Source: Bacteroidota bacterium (GTDB lineage: Bacteria; Bacteroidota; Ignavibacteria; Ignavibacteriales; Melioribacteraceae). From it: 43,618 nucleotides of DNA. Under the pieces are notes generated by a model. It did no database searches and was not told the origin of the DNA. It worked only from the letters and a program-made list of their open reading frames with translations. Position 1 is the first letter of the stretch. Every line of letters begins with the position of its first letter. The stretch is from assembly GCA_021812705.1 (NCBI GenBank), contig JAKAMT010000007.1, positions 1-43,618 of the forward strand, written 5' to 3'. Shown piece after piece: positions 27,485 to 37,900 of this stretch. The translations under genes and the position numbers were made by a program.

Positions 27485-28578
27485 GCTACAAGATTACTCT
27501 TCTGCCCGGAGATGGTATTGGTGTTGAAGTAACAGAAGCTGCCGTGAAAGTAATGAATGAAGTCGCTGATAAATTCAATTTAACTCTTGAATTTAAAACC
27601 GAATTGATAGGCGGATCCTCATACGAAAAAAACGGCTCGCCATTGACGGACGAAACACTTCAATCGTGCTACGATTCTGATGCGGTTTTTCTCGGCGCGG
27701 TGGGAGGTCCAAAGTGGGAATCTCTTCCTCATAATCTTAAACCGGAGGCTGCTCTGCTTAAACTGAGAAAGTCGCTCGGTCTTTTTGCGAATATCAGACC
27801 CGCAAAAATCTATGAACCGCTCATCGATTCTTCTACATTGAAAAAAAATGTTCTACTGGGCACGGACTTAATTGTACTTCGTGAGCTTACAGGGGGAATC
27901 TATTTCGGAACGCCGCGTGGGTTCGATGAAAATCGCGGCTGGAATACTATGGAGTACTCTTATGAGGAAGTAGAACGAATAACCCGAATCGCGTTCCGGA
28001 TGGCAAAGGAGAGGAATAAAAAAGTTACTTCAGTTGATAAAGCCAATGTCCTTGAAGTGAGCCAGTTCTGGAGAAATATAGTTCATAAAGTTCATAATGA
28101 ATTTAAAGATGTGGAACTGAATGATATGTATGTTGATAACGCCGCGATGCAGATTGTTCGTAATCCTAAACAATTTGATGTAATTCTCACTTCCAATTTA
28201 TTCGGAGATATATTAAGTGATATTGCTGGAATGATTACCGGCAGCCTTGGGATGCTTCCATCAGCAAGTATCGGCACAAAATATTCTTTGTACGAACCTG
28301 TTCACGGCAGCGCGCCCGATATCGCGGGGCAGAATAAGGCTAATCCGCTGGCGGCAATTTCATCTGCCGCAATGATGTTTAATTATTCATTCGGATTGCA
28401 GAAAGCTGCAGAAATTATTGACTCTGCAATTGAAAAAACACTTGCATCGGGAATCCGTACTCGCGATATCTATTCTGAAGGAACTGCTTTGGTTTCCACT
28501 GAACAGATGACCGGTGCGGTACTGGAAAACATAAATGAAATTTACCATAGTCAGGCTCTGGGTGTGTTTACTCTTTAA
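27481..28578 (+). CDS. leuB: 3-isopropylmalate dehydrogenase
   Basis: [61 protein letters not shown]. Confidence 0.96.
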   Translation: MSYKITLLPGDGIGVEVTEAAVKVMNEVADKFNLTLEFKTELIGGSSYEKNGSPLTDETLQSCYDSDAVFLGAVGGPKWESLPHNLKPEAALLKLRKSLGLFANIRPAKIYEPLIDSSTLKKNVLLGTDLIVLRELTGGIYFGTPRGFDENRGWNTMEYSYEEVERITRIAFRMAKERNKKVTSVDKANVLEVSQFWRNIVHKVHNEFKDVELNDMYVDNAAMQIVRNPKQFDVILTSNLFGDILSDIAGMITGSLGMLPSASIGTKYSLYEPVHGSAPDIAGQNKANPLAAISSAAMMFNYSFGLQKAAEIIDSAIEKTLASGIRTRDIYSEGTALVSTEQMTGAVLENINEIYHSQALGVFTL

Positions 28579-28598
28579 TAAGTAGACAAACCTGAAAT

Positions 28599-28624
28599 AT
28601 CCTCTTCCCCATAAGGGAGGAGGA
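28599..28624. repeat. Inverted repeat ATCCTCTTCCC-cataa-GGGAGGAGGAT between leuB and leuA
   Basis: 11-bp stem with one G-T position; no clear T-tract. Confidence 0.7.
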
Positions 28625-28667
28625 TAAAGAGCTGATTTAATTTGATGATAAAAAAGCGGGAAAGAAT

Positions 28668-30248
28668 ATGAGTGAGAGAATTTTAATTTTTGACACGACC
28701 TTAAGAGACGGCGAACAATCCCCCGGCGCATCATTGAATGTGTTCGAAAAATTGGAAATTGCGCGTCAGCTTGCAAAGTTGAAAGTGGATGTAATTGAAG
28801 CCGGCTTCCCGGTCTCTTCTCCGGCGCAGTTCGATGCGGTAAAGAGAATAGCTGATGAATCGGAAGTCATCATTGCGGCATTAGCTCGCGCTAAAGAGAT
28901 CGATATAAAAACCGCATTCGACTCTTTGCGTAATGCAAAGAAACCAAGGATTCATACTTTTTCCAGCACATCGGATATCCATATACTGGGAAAATTCGGA
29001 GACGCCAAATATGGCGAATCGCTTAAGGAAAAAAGAAATACAATCTTGAAAATGTCTTACGATGCAGTCGCATATGCAAAAACTTTTTGCGCTGATGTGG
29101 AATTCTCCGCCGAGGACGCCGGCAGGACAGATATAGGTTACCTGTGCGATGTAATTGAGACTGCGATTGATGCCGGGGCTACTACGGTAAACATACCTGA
29201 TACTACCGGATATAATTTCCCGTCGGAATTCGGAAGCAAAATTGAGGAATTGAAAAAGCGGGTGAAAAATATTCATAAAGCGGTTATAAGCGTGCACTGC
29301 CATAATGATCTCGGTCTTGCCGTCGCAAATTCAATCTCCGCTGTTCAAAACGGCGCACGGCAGATTGAATGCACCGTAAACGGAATTGGAGAAAGAGCCG
29401 GCAACGCTTCTTTGGAAGAGATTGTTATGGCTCTTAAAGTGAGGAATGATATTTGCGGTTATTATACACAAACGGACATAACTGAAATATATAATACCAG
29501 CAAAATGGTTTCCGGATTTACCGGAATAGTCGTTCAGCCTAATAAAGCGATTGTGGGTGAAAATGCATTCGCGCATGAAAGCGGAATACATCAGGACGGA
29601 ATGCTGAAGAATAAACAGACTTATGAAATTATGACCCCTGAGTCTGTCGGAGTAAATAAAACTAAAATTGTTCTTGGAAGGCATTCCGGCAGGCACGGAT
29701 TAAAGGCCCGTTTAAATGAATTGGGCTACAGACCCTCGGAAGAAGATCTCCAAAAAGTTTATGATCTTTTTCTTGAATTGGCTGATAAGAAAAAAGAAGT
29801 TTTTGATGATGATTTGAGAATATTGATGGGCGACGAAATTTATAGGGAAGAAGAATTGTATGAACTTGAATACCTGCATGTAAATTCCGGAACCGGAACT
29901 ATACCTACTGCAACTGTAAAAATAAAATCAAAAGAAAAAGAAATACAGGAATCCTGCACGGGAGACGGACCTGTCGACGCCAGCTTTAACGCTATCGAAC
30001 GTGCACTTGATTTTAAACCAGTAGTTGAATCTTATAACGTGCGCTCGGTTACTTCCGGAAGACAGGCGCTCGGCGAGGCGATTGTTAGAATAAGAGACGG
30101 CGAAAATTCCTTCACAGGAAGAGGTACATCAACAGATATTATCGAGGCAAGCGCAAAAGCCTATCTTCAGGCAATTAATCAATTCCTTCTTTTCTCAAAA
30201 ACTAATCTTGAATTTGAGAATGATGAATTGATTATCAAAAAAAATTGA
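28668..30248 (+). CDS. leuA: 2-isopropylmalate synthase
   Basis: FDTTLRDGEQSPGASLN, HCHNDLGLAVANS, GERAGNASLEEIVMAL. Confidence 0.95.
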   Translation: MSERILIFDTTLRDGEQSPGASLNVFEKLEIARQLAKLKVDVIEAGFPVSSPAQFDAVKRIADESEVIIAALARAKEIDIKTAFDSLRNAKKPRIHTFSSTSDIHILGKFGDAKYGESLKEKRNTILKMSYDAVAYAKTFCADVEFSAEDAGRTDIGYLCDVIETAIDAGATTVNIPDTTGYNFPSEFGSKIEELKKRVKNIHKAVISVHCHNDLGLAVANSISAVQNGARQIECTVNGIGERAGNASLEEIVMALKVRNDICGYYTQTDITEIYNTSKMVSGFTGIVVQPNKAIVGENAFAHESGIHQDGMLKNKQTYEIMTPESVGVNKTKIVLGRHSGRHGLKARLNELGYRPSEEDLQKVYDLFLELADKKKEVFDDDLRILMGDEIYREEELYELEYLHVNSGTGTIPTATVKIKSKEKEIQESCTGDGPVDASFNAIERALDFKPVVESYNVRSVTSGRQALGEAIVRIRDGENSFTGRGTSTDIIEASAKAYLQAINQFLLFSKTNLEFENDELIIKKN

Positions 30249-30257
30249 GGCAAAAAA

Positions 30258-31553
30258 ATGAAAATGACTATCACAGAAAAAATATTGGCAAAGGCTGCGA
30301 AGAGAAAAAGCGTGACTGCTGGTGAAAATGTATGGTTAGATGTAGATGTTCTTATGACCCATGATGTGTGCGGACCTCCCACTTTTGCAATATGGAAAAA
30401 AGAATTCGGCGAGAAAGCTGAAATCTGGGACAAGGAAAAAGTAGTGATCTTTCCGGATCATTATATTTTTACAAAAAATCCGCATGCAAATAGAAATGTC
30501 GATCTGCTGCGCCAATTCGCTTCGGAACATTCGCTTCCCAACTATTACGACATTGGCTCGGATCGTTATAAAGGTGTGTGCCACATAGCGCTGGCGGAGG
30601 AAGGCTTTAATGTACCGGGAACCGTTTTGTTTGGAACAGATTCCCACACCTGCACATCCGGAGCATTCGGAATGTTTGCTACGGGAGTGGGCAATACAGA
30701 CGCCGCGTTTATACTTGGGACCGGAAAAATATGGGAAAAAATTCCTGAGTCTATGGAATTTGTTTTTGATGGCACAATGCCTCCTTATCTAACCGCAAAA
30801 GATCTTATCCTGCAAATACTTGGAGATATAGGAACAGACGGCGCCGCCTATCGTGCAATGGAATTCAAAGGAGAAGCAATAAAATCATTGCAAATGTACG
30901 AACGGATGACACTCACAAATATGGCTATCGAAGCCGGAGGCATGAACGGCATTATAGAAGTGGATGATACTACAAAAAATTTTCTAGCTACGATCGGAGT
31001 GAATGAATTCGAAAGTTTTATCAGCGATTCCGATGCTTCATATTATTCAAGTTATCATTATGACGTTTCTAAAATTGAACCGCTCCTTGCTAAACCGCAC
31101 AGCCCCGATAATCGCGACACCGTCCGGAATGTCGCCGGTACTAAATTGACCAAATGTTATATCGGCTCGTGTACCGGGGGAAAGATTACAGATTTCCGGT
31201 TTGCTGCTGAACTTCTTTTCGGAAATGAAGTTAAGGTCACAACATTTATTGTCCCGGCCAGCGTTGCAATTGCCAAACAGTTGGAAGAAGAAACCCATAA
31301 CGGAATTTCTCTGAAAGAGATTTTTGAAAAAGCAGGATGCACCATCGCTGAATCTTCCTGCGCTGCTTGCCTTGGCGGTCCTTCTGATACTATAGGAAGG
31401 GCTGTTGAAGATGATGTGGTGATTTCGACTACTAATAGAAATTTTCCCGGAAGAATGGGAAGCAAATCTTCACAGGTTTATCTGGCGTCTCCGTTAACTG
31501 TGGCTGCATCCGCAATTTCAGGCGCTATCACGGATCCCAGAGATTTTTTGTAG
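30258..31553 (+). CDS. leuC: 3-isopropylmalate dehydratase large subunit
   Basis: FGTDSHTCTSGAFGMFATGVGNTD, YIGSCTGGKITD, SSCAACLGGPSD. Confidence 0.95.
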   Translation: MKMTITEKILAKAAKRKSVTAGENVWLDVDVLMTHDVCGPPTFAIWKKEFGEKAEIWDKEKVVIFPDHYIFTKNPHANRNVDLLRQFASEHSLPNYYDIGSDRYKGVCHIALAEEGFNVPGTVLFGTDSHTCTSGAFGMFATGVGNTDAAFILGTGKIWEKIPESMEFVFDGTMPPYLTAKDLILQILGDIGTDGAAYRAMEFKGEAIKSLQMYERMTLTNMAIEAGGMNGIIEVDDTTKNFLATIGVNEFESFISDSDASYYSSYHYDVSKIEPLLAKPHSPDNRDTVRNVAGTKLTKCYIGSCTGGKITDFRFAAELLFGNEVKVTTFIVPASVAIAKQLEEETHNGISLKEIFEKAGCTIAESSCAACLGGPSDTIGRAVEDDVVISTTNRNFPGRMGSKSSQVYLASPLTVAASAISGAITDPRDFL

Positions 31554-31625
31554 TACCCAAGTAACTTCTAAAAAATTTGAAAGAATTAATTCTAATATGC
31601 ACTCATCAAATATGAGGAAATTGAA

Positions 31626-32183
31626 ATGGAAAAAATTATAACCGGTAAGGCTTATGTGCTCGGAGATAATATCGATACCGATCAGATTATTCCTGCCGAG
31701 CATCTGGTTTACAGCACAAGCGATCCGGAGGAATTAAAAAAGTATGGGCACTATGCGCTTTCCAGCGTGCCGGTGGAAAAAGCCGGACTGCCGGATGGAG
31801 GGCATCCGTTTATTTCAGGTGATAATTATAGCTCCGGATTCAGCATTATCATAGGAGGTTCTAATTTCGGATGCGGATCTTCAAGGGAACATGCGCCGCT
31901 CGCTCTGCAGGTTGCTGGTGCTAAAGTCGTCATCGCCGATTCTTATGCAAGAATATTTTACCGCAATGCCGTAGACGGAGGTTTCCTGATCCCTTATGAA
32001 TCTTCTGAAAAACTGAAGGATAAAATAAAAACTGGAAATCTGCTCGAAGTTAATATTAGCGAGAATTTATTGGTTGATCTGACTGAACAAAAAAAATATA
32101 AACTTAATCCGCTGGGAGACGTTTTTGAAATTGTTGAAGCCGGCGGATTGTTTGAATTTGCCCGCTCCAAAGGGATGATCTGA
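31626..32183 (+). CDS. leuD: 3-isopropylmalate dehydratase small subunit
   Basis: GDNIDTDQIIPAEHL, GGSNFGCGSSREHAPLALQ, ADSYARIFYRNA. Confidence 0.95.
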   Translation: MEKIITGKAYVLGDNIDTDQIIPAEHLVYSTSDPEELKKYGHYALSSVPVEKAGLPDGGHPFISGDNYSSGFSIIIGGSNFGCGSSREHAPLALQVAGAKVVIADSYARIFYRNAVDGGFLIPYESSEKLKDKIKTGNLLEVNISENLLVDLTEQKKYKLNPLGDVFEIVEAGGLFEFARSKGMI

Positions 32184-32241
32184 AATGAATTTACTCTGCA
32201 GTCTCAAAAATAAAATTGTTAAATGAATTGAGTATAATAAA

Positions 32242-33834
32242 ATGAAATTCGATTTTGTAGAACTATTCGATACAACACTCCGGGACGGCACTCAGGGCGA
32301 GGGTGTGAATCTGTCCATAAATGATAAATTGAGTATTGCACAGAAACTAGACGAATTCGGAATCGATATCATAGAAGGGGGCTGGCCCGGAAGCAATCCC
32401 CGCGATGAAGAATTTTTTAAATCGGCGTCGAAACTTCATCTGAGGAATGCAAGAATCTGCGCTTTCGGCTCGACCGCAAGAGCCCTGAACAAAATTTCTG
32501 AAGACCTTAACCTCAACGCGCTTCTTAAAGCCGAAACTCCCTGTGTCTCAATTTTCGGCAAGACATGGAAATTCCATGCGGAAAAAGGATTAGGATTATC
32601 CGCATCCGAGAATGAGGAACTTATCTACAAATCTGTACTCTTTTTAAAAGAGCACGGAAGAGAAGTTGTTTTCGATGCAGAACATTTTTTTGACGGCTAT
32701 AAAGATGAAAAAGAATTTGCCCTGAAAATGATTCTTGCCGCCCAACGCGGCGGAGCGGATGTAATTACTCTATGCGATACCAACGGGGGCTCTCTTCCGA
32801 ATGAAGTTTATAATGCGGTGAGTGAAGTAGCACGTTTAATATCTATTCCCGTCGGAATTCATACACATAACGATGGTGAACTTGCCGCGGCTAATTCTCT
32901 GATGGCTGTTGAAGCAGGCGCTTCGCACGTGCAGGGAACAATTAATGGAGTAGGGGAAAGATGCGGCAACGCTAATTTAATCGGCATCATTCCGAATCTT
33001 CTGCTTAAAATGAATCTTAAAACAAAAAATGAAATAGATCTTAAAGAACTTACAAAACTTTCAAACTATGTGAGCGAAGTGATGAATATGGCTCCGAACC
33101 AGAGAGCTGCTTATGTTGGCAATTCAGCATTCGCCCATAAAGGCGGTATTCACGTCAGCGCGGTTCTGAAAGAAAGCAGAATGTATGAGCATATTGATCC
33201 GGGTGCGGTGGGAAATAAACAGCGTGTACTTGTTTCCGATCTTGCAGGGCAGAGTAACGTAAAATATAAAGCAAAAGAATTTGGCGTCGACCTCTCGGAT
33301 AACAACGATCTAAGCAAAAAAATAGTAAAGCATATTAAATCTCTGGAATATGAGGGATACCAGTTCGATGGGGCGGAAGCTTCTTTTGAATTAATGCTCC
33401 GTGCGGAGACAAAAGAATTTTCACCCTTCTTCAAACTGATAGATTCAAAAGTGCATGTCGCGTTCGACAGCGCTAAGCATTCTAGCGCAGAAGCCGTTCT
33501 TAAAATCGAAGTAGACGGAGAGATTGAACACACCGCGGCTAATGGAGACGGTCCGGTTAATGCTTTCGACAATGCACTTAGAAAAGCGCTTCTCAGATTC
33601 TACCCCGAGATCTCTTCAATAAAACTTCTCGATTATAAAGTTCGCGTGCTTAATGAAAAAAGCGGCACCGCCGCTAAAGTACGTGTCCTCATTCAGTCCG
33701 GCGACGGCATAGAAACGTGGTCGACCGTCGGTGTCTCTGAAAATATACTTGAAGCTAGCTGGCAGGCGCTGTGCGACAGTATTAACTATAAACTATTTAA
33801 AAGTGAAAAAGAAAAAAATGTGTTTGCCAATTAA
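32242..33834 (+). CDS. cimA: Citramalate synthase
   Basis: LFDTTLRDGTQGEGVNLSINDKL..IIEGGWPGSNPRDEEFF, CDTNGGSLPNEV; distinct from leuA in the same cluster. Confidence 0.92.
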   Translation: MKFDFVELFDTTLRDGTQGEGVNLSINDKLSIAQKLDEFGIDIIEGGWPGSNPRDEEFFKSASKLHLRNARICAFGSTARALNKISEDLNLNALLKAETPCVSIFGKTWKFHAEKGLGLSASENEELIYKSVLFLKEHGREVVFDAEHFFDGYKDEKEFALKMILAAQRGGADVITLCDTNGGSLPNEVYNAVSEVARLISIPVGIHTHNDGELAAANSLMAVEAGASHVQGTINGVGERCGNANLIGIIPNLLLKMNLKTKNEIDLKELTKLSNYVSEVMNMAPNQRAAYVGNSAFAHKGGIHVSAVLKESRMYEHIDPGAVGNKQRVLVSDLAGQSNVKYKAKEFGVDLSDNNDLSKKIVKHIKSLEYEGYQFDGAEASFELMLRAETKEFSPFFKLIDSKVHVAFDSAKHSSAEAVLKIEVDGEIEHTAANGDGPVNAFDNALRKALLRFYPEISSIKLLDYKVRVLNEKSGTAAKVRVLIQSGDGIETWSTVGVSENILEASWQALCDSINYKLFKSEKEKNVFAN

Positions 33835-33851
33835 TATCAATAGGAGATGCC

Positions 33852-34817
33852 ATGGCATTCGAATCTGATTATATCTGGCTGGAAGGAAAATTTATTCCGT
33901 TCGGAGAAGCTAAACTTCATTTCTTAACCAGCTCGCTTCATTATGGAACTTCTCTCTTTGAAGGGATCCGCTCTTATTCCACTCAAAATGGACCCGCAAT
34001 TTTTAGATTGAGAGACCATCTCGAAAGACTAATTCAGAGTACAAAAATTCTGGGGATAGAGGAATTTCCATATACATTGGATCAAATTTATGACGCGTCG
34101 ATCAAATTGGTTAGAATGAATAATATGGAGGAATGTTATATCCGTCCGCTTGTCTATATAAAAGAAGGAGGCTGGAATCTTTCCGTGACGAATGTAAAAA
34201 TAGATATGGGAATTGCTGTCTGGAAATGGACAAATTATCTCGGAGAGTCCGCGCTCAAAAACGGTGTGCGCGCTAATGTATCCTCCTTTCCAAGACACCA
34301 CCCTAACATAATGATGACAAAAGGGAAAATTGCGGGTAATTATGTTAACTCTGTTCTGGCAAAATCGGAAAGTCTTAGAGGTGGATTTGATGAGGCTATT
34401 ATGCTTGATCCGAACGGCAATGTATCGGAATGTACAGGCGAAAATATTTTTGTCGTGAGAAATGGAATTATCTATACAACACCAAGAAACAGCGTGCTGG
34501 AAGGATTAACACGGGATTCAATTATTAAAATTGCGTCCGATCTTGGCTATTCAGTGGTAGAAGAAACTATAACTCGGGATCAGCTCTATATCTCCGATGA
34601 AGTTTTTGTTACCGGAACAGCCGCGGAAGTTATTGCGCTCAGAGAAATCGATTATAGAAAAATCGGGACTGGAATGACAGGTCCAGTATGCGCGGCTCTT
34701 CAAAAAATCTATTCAGATATCATTCACGGGAGAAATGAGAAATATGAAATGTGGATCGATTACGTATATCCGGATTCTGTAAAAAATAGTGCCGCTGTAA
34801 AATCTGCTCTCGGTTGA
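33852..34817 (+). CDS. ilvE: Branched-chain amino acid aminotransferase
   Basis: FLTSSLHYGTSLFEGIRSY, YNVTKGKIAGNYVNS-type motif (MTKGKIAGNYVNSVLAK), TPRNSVLEGLTRDSI. Confidence 0.94.
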   Translation: MAFESDYIWLEGKFIPFGEAKLHFLTSSLHYGTSLFEGIRSYSTQNGPAIFRLRDHLERLIQSTKILGIEEFPYTLDQIYDASIKLVRMNNMEECYIRPLVYIKEGGWNLSVTNVKIDMGIAVWKWTNYLGESALKNGVRANVSSFPRHHPNIMMTKGKIAGNYVNSVLAKSESLRGGFDEAIMLDPNGNVSECTGENIFVVRNGIIYTTPRNSVLEGLTRDSIIKIASDLGYSVVEETITRDQLYISDEVFVTGTAAEVIALREIDYRKIGTGMTGPVCAALQKIYSDIIHGRNEKYEMWIDYVYPDSVKNSAAVKSALG

Positions 34818-34967
34818 ATTAAAATTATTTTCAAATTCCGGATCGATTAGAGTTTCTATCATCCGTAAATCAGATCACGCTTCCTTGAATTTATATCACT
34901 CCGCCATGAGCGGTAATATTTAATACTAAGAGTAAGTGTTTTTATACATTAAGAAAATGGATAAAAA

Positions 34968-37900
34968 ATGCAAATAGCAGACGGACTTATCAAAAAAGAA
35001 TTCCACGATGCTTGCGGAATCGGATTTATCTCTGAATTGACCGGCAAACCGGGAAGACGTGTAATTGAACTCTCAATAGAGGCTTTGAGAAATATGTCGC
35101 ACCGGGGCGCTTCAGGATCAGACGAAAGAACAAGCGACGGCACCGGACTGCTGACCGATATACCGGTAGAGTATTTTAACATTGTATTGGAAGATGAACT
35201 TGATCAAAAAATAAATGATGGGAATCTTGGCATTGCTATGGTTTTCACATCTGAAAAAGAATTGCCCGTTATTGAAAAATCTTTTTTAGAGCTCTCTTCC
35301 GGACTAAGGATAAAATATTTAGGAAAGCGGCGTGTGCCTGTAAATACCGCCGTGCTTGGAGAAACCGGCCGCTCTACATGCCCGCTCATTATTCAATTCT
35401 TTTTTTCCGGATTGGACGAAGTTCAATATAAATATGAGACACGTCTCTATATCCTCCGCAAATCCGTAGAAAAAATTATTCTCAAATCTGAGATGGAAAC
35501 TTACATCTGCTCACTCTCCAGCAGGACTCTCGTTTACAAAGGTATGATGAAGCCGAATCAGCTTTCAAGATTTTATTATGATCTTAATCAGCCTGAATAC
35601 AAAGTGAAAGTTGCTCTATTCCATGAAAGGTTTTCAACTAATACTATTTCCAGTTGGAGTATGGCTCAGCCGTTCAGAATGCTGGGACACAACGGTGAAA
35701 TTAATACAATTAAAGGGAACCGTTTGTGGATGCGGACCCGCGAAGCAACAATTAAATCTTCTTTCTGGAATGAGCATCTTGAATCATTAAAACCGCTCGT
35801 CTCGGAAATTGGAAGCGATTCCTTCTCTCTCGATAATATTTTGGAATTTTTGGTGCAGAGCGGACGAAGCCTGTTCCACAGCCTCATGATGCTGATCCCA
35901 GAACCATATATCTATGATAACAGCATGCCGGATGATCTGAAAAATTTTTATGTGTATCATGAGAATCACATTGAGCCGTGGGATGGTCCTGCTGCTCTTG
36001 TCTTTACAGACGGAGAATTGGTCGGCGCTAAATTAGACCGGAATGGTTTGCGTCCGCTTAGATATACTATCACGAAAGACGGATTGGTTATTATGGCATC
36101 CGAAGCCGGTGTTGTTGAAATAGATGAGGAAAATATTCTTCTGCACCATCATATGAAATCGGGCGAAAATTTTGCTATCAGATTAGACGGCACAGGCGTG
36201 ATGAATAACTACGAGATTACTAAAAATGTCGCCTCACTGGATAAATATTCGGAAAAAGTTAAAAGTCATCTCTCAAATCTCGAACGAATGAATGACTCCG
36301 GGGAATTCGGCGGCTTTGCTCTGCCTGAAAACGGATTCGATAAACGTCTGCGCATTGCTTTCGGAATCGATAAAGAAGATATAGACCGCTTTCTAATTCC
36401 TATGGCAGATAACGCTGTCGAATCAATTGGGTCAATGGGAGACGATACTCCCCCCGCTTTCGTTTCTCATCAGAACAGAAAATTTTATGACTACTTTAAA
36501 CAGCATTTCGCACAGGTTACTAATCCATCAATCGACTCAATCCGCGAACGTTACGTGATGAGTCTCTACCGGTATATAGGCAGTGAGAGTGACCTTCTAA
36601 GCGATACAAGCGCGTTCGGAGGAGCAATAAGGATAGACAGCCCCGTGCTCTCTCCTAGAGAAGTAAATCTTCTCCGGGATAGGCATCATTTCTTTCCTCA
36701 TGTGGTTGTCAGTTGTCACTTTAAAATCAGCCAAAACCTTTCCGATAGAATTGATGAGATTAAAAAAGAATGTGAAACCGCGCTTCATCAAGGCGCAAAA
36801 ATTATAATACTTTCAGATGAGGGACTGCAGCCGGATCAGGCGCCAATTCCTATGCTGCTGATTGTATCGGCTGTGCATCAGCACTTAATTAAGAAAAAAT
36901 TGAGAAACAAATGCGCTCTTGTGAGTTTTACAGGGGACGTAATCGAAGATCATCATGTTGCTTGTCTTGTAGCCTTTGGAGCCAGCGTGGTTTATCCGTA
37001 TATGGCTTATGAACTTATCAGAGAATATTTTAAAGATGAAGACTGGATAACAAAACTTAGCAATTACAGAAAAGCATTGGAGAATGGACTTCTCAAAATA
37101 ATGGCTAAGATGGGAATCTCAACGGTGAGCAGTTATCACGGCAGTATGCTCTTTAATGCAATCGGAATATCACAAAATCTTATCAACGAATATTTCCCCT
37201 CAGTTAAAAGCGCATTCGGTGGAATCGATATCGAAATTCTTCAGCAGTCGCTTAATGAAAAAAGCAAAAAAGCTTTCTCTGAAAAATTTGAACTGAATGA
37301 GATTGGTAGATTCCGTTTCAGAAGGGAGGGAGAAGCGCACGGATTTTCTCCTTCTGTCATTAAAACAATCCATAATGTTTCCCGGCAGGAAAATAAACTT
37401 ATAGAGAATCATAAGCCCCCGGTATATATCAGGGATTTTTTGAATTTTGTCTCTGATGGTCAAACCTCTCTTGACAATGTGGAACCGCCCGAAATCATTC
37501 TTAAAAGATTTGGACTCGGCGCGGTCTCTTTCGGCGCGGTCTCCGAAGAAGTGCATAGAGCTCTGGCGCGCGCGGCTTCTATACTCGGTATTAGAAGCAA
37601 CACCGGTGAAGGAGGAGAACAGAAAGACCGCTACAGCACTTCTAATCCGGATCAAAATGAAAACTGCTATACAAAACAGATTGCAAGCGGAAGATTCGGT
37701 GTTACTACTTACTACTTAACTGCTGCCCGTGAATTGCAGATTAAAATAGGTCAGGGCGCTAAACCCGGAGAAGGGGGGCAGCTTCCGGGAGAGAAAGTTA
37801 CTCTATCAATAGCTAATAACAGATATACAACTGTAGGAGTACCGCTGATCTCTCCGCCGCCTCACCATGATATTTACAGCATAGAAGATCTGGCTCAGTT

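Noticed and set aside
37200-37655. 151-aa minus-strand ORF
   Set aside because: Antisense within gltB; the same holds for the other minus-strand ORFs inside the ilv/leu/glt genes.
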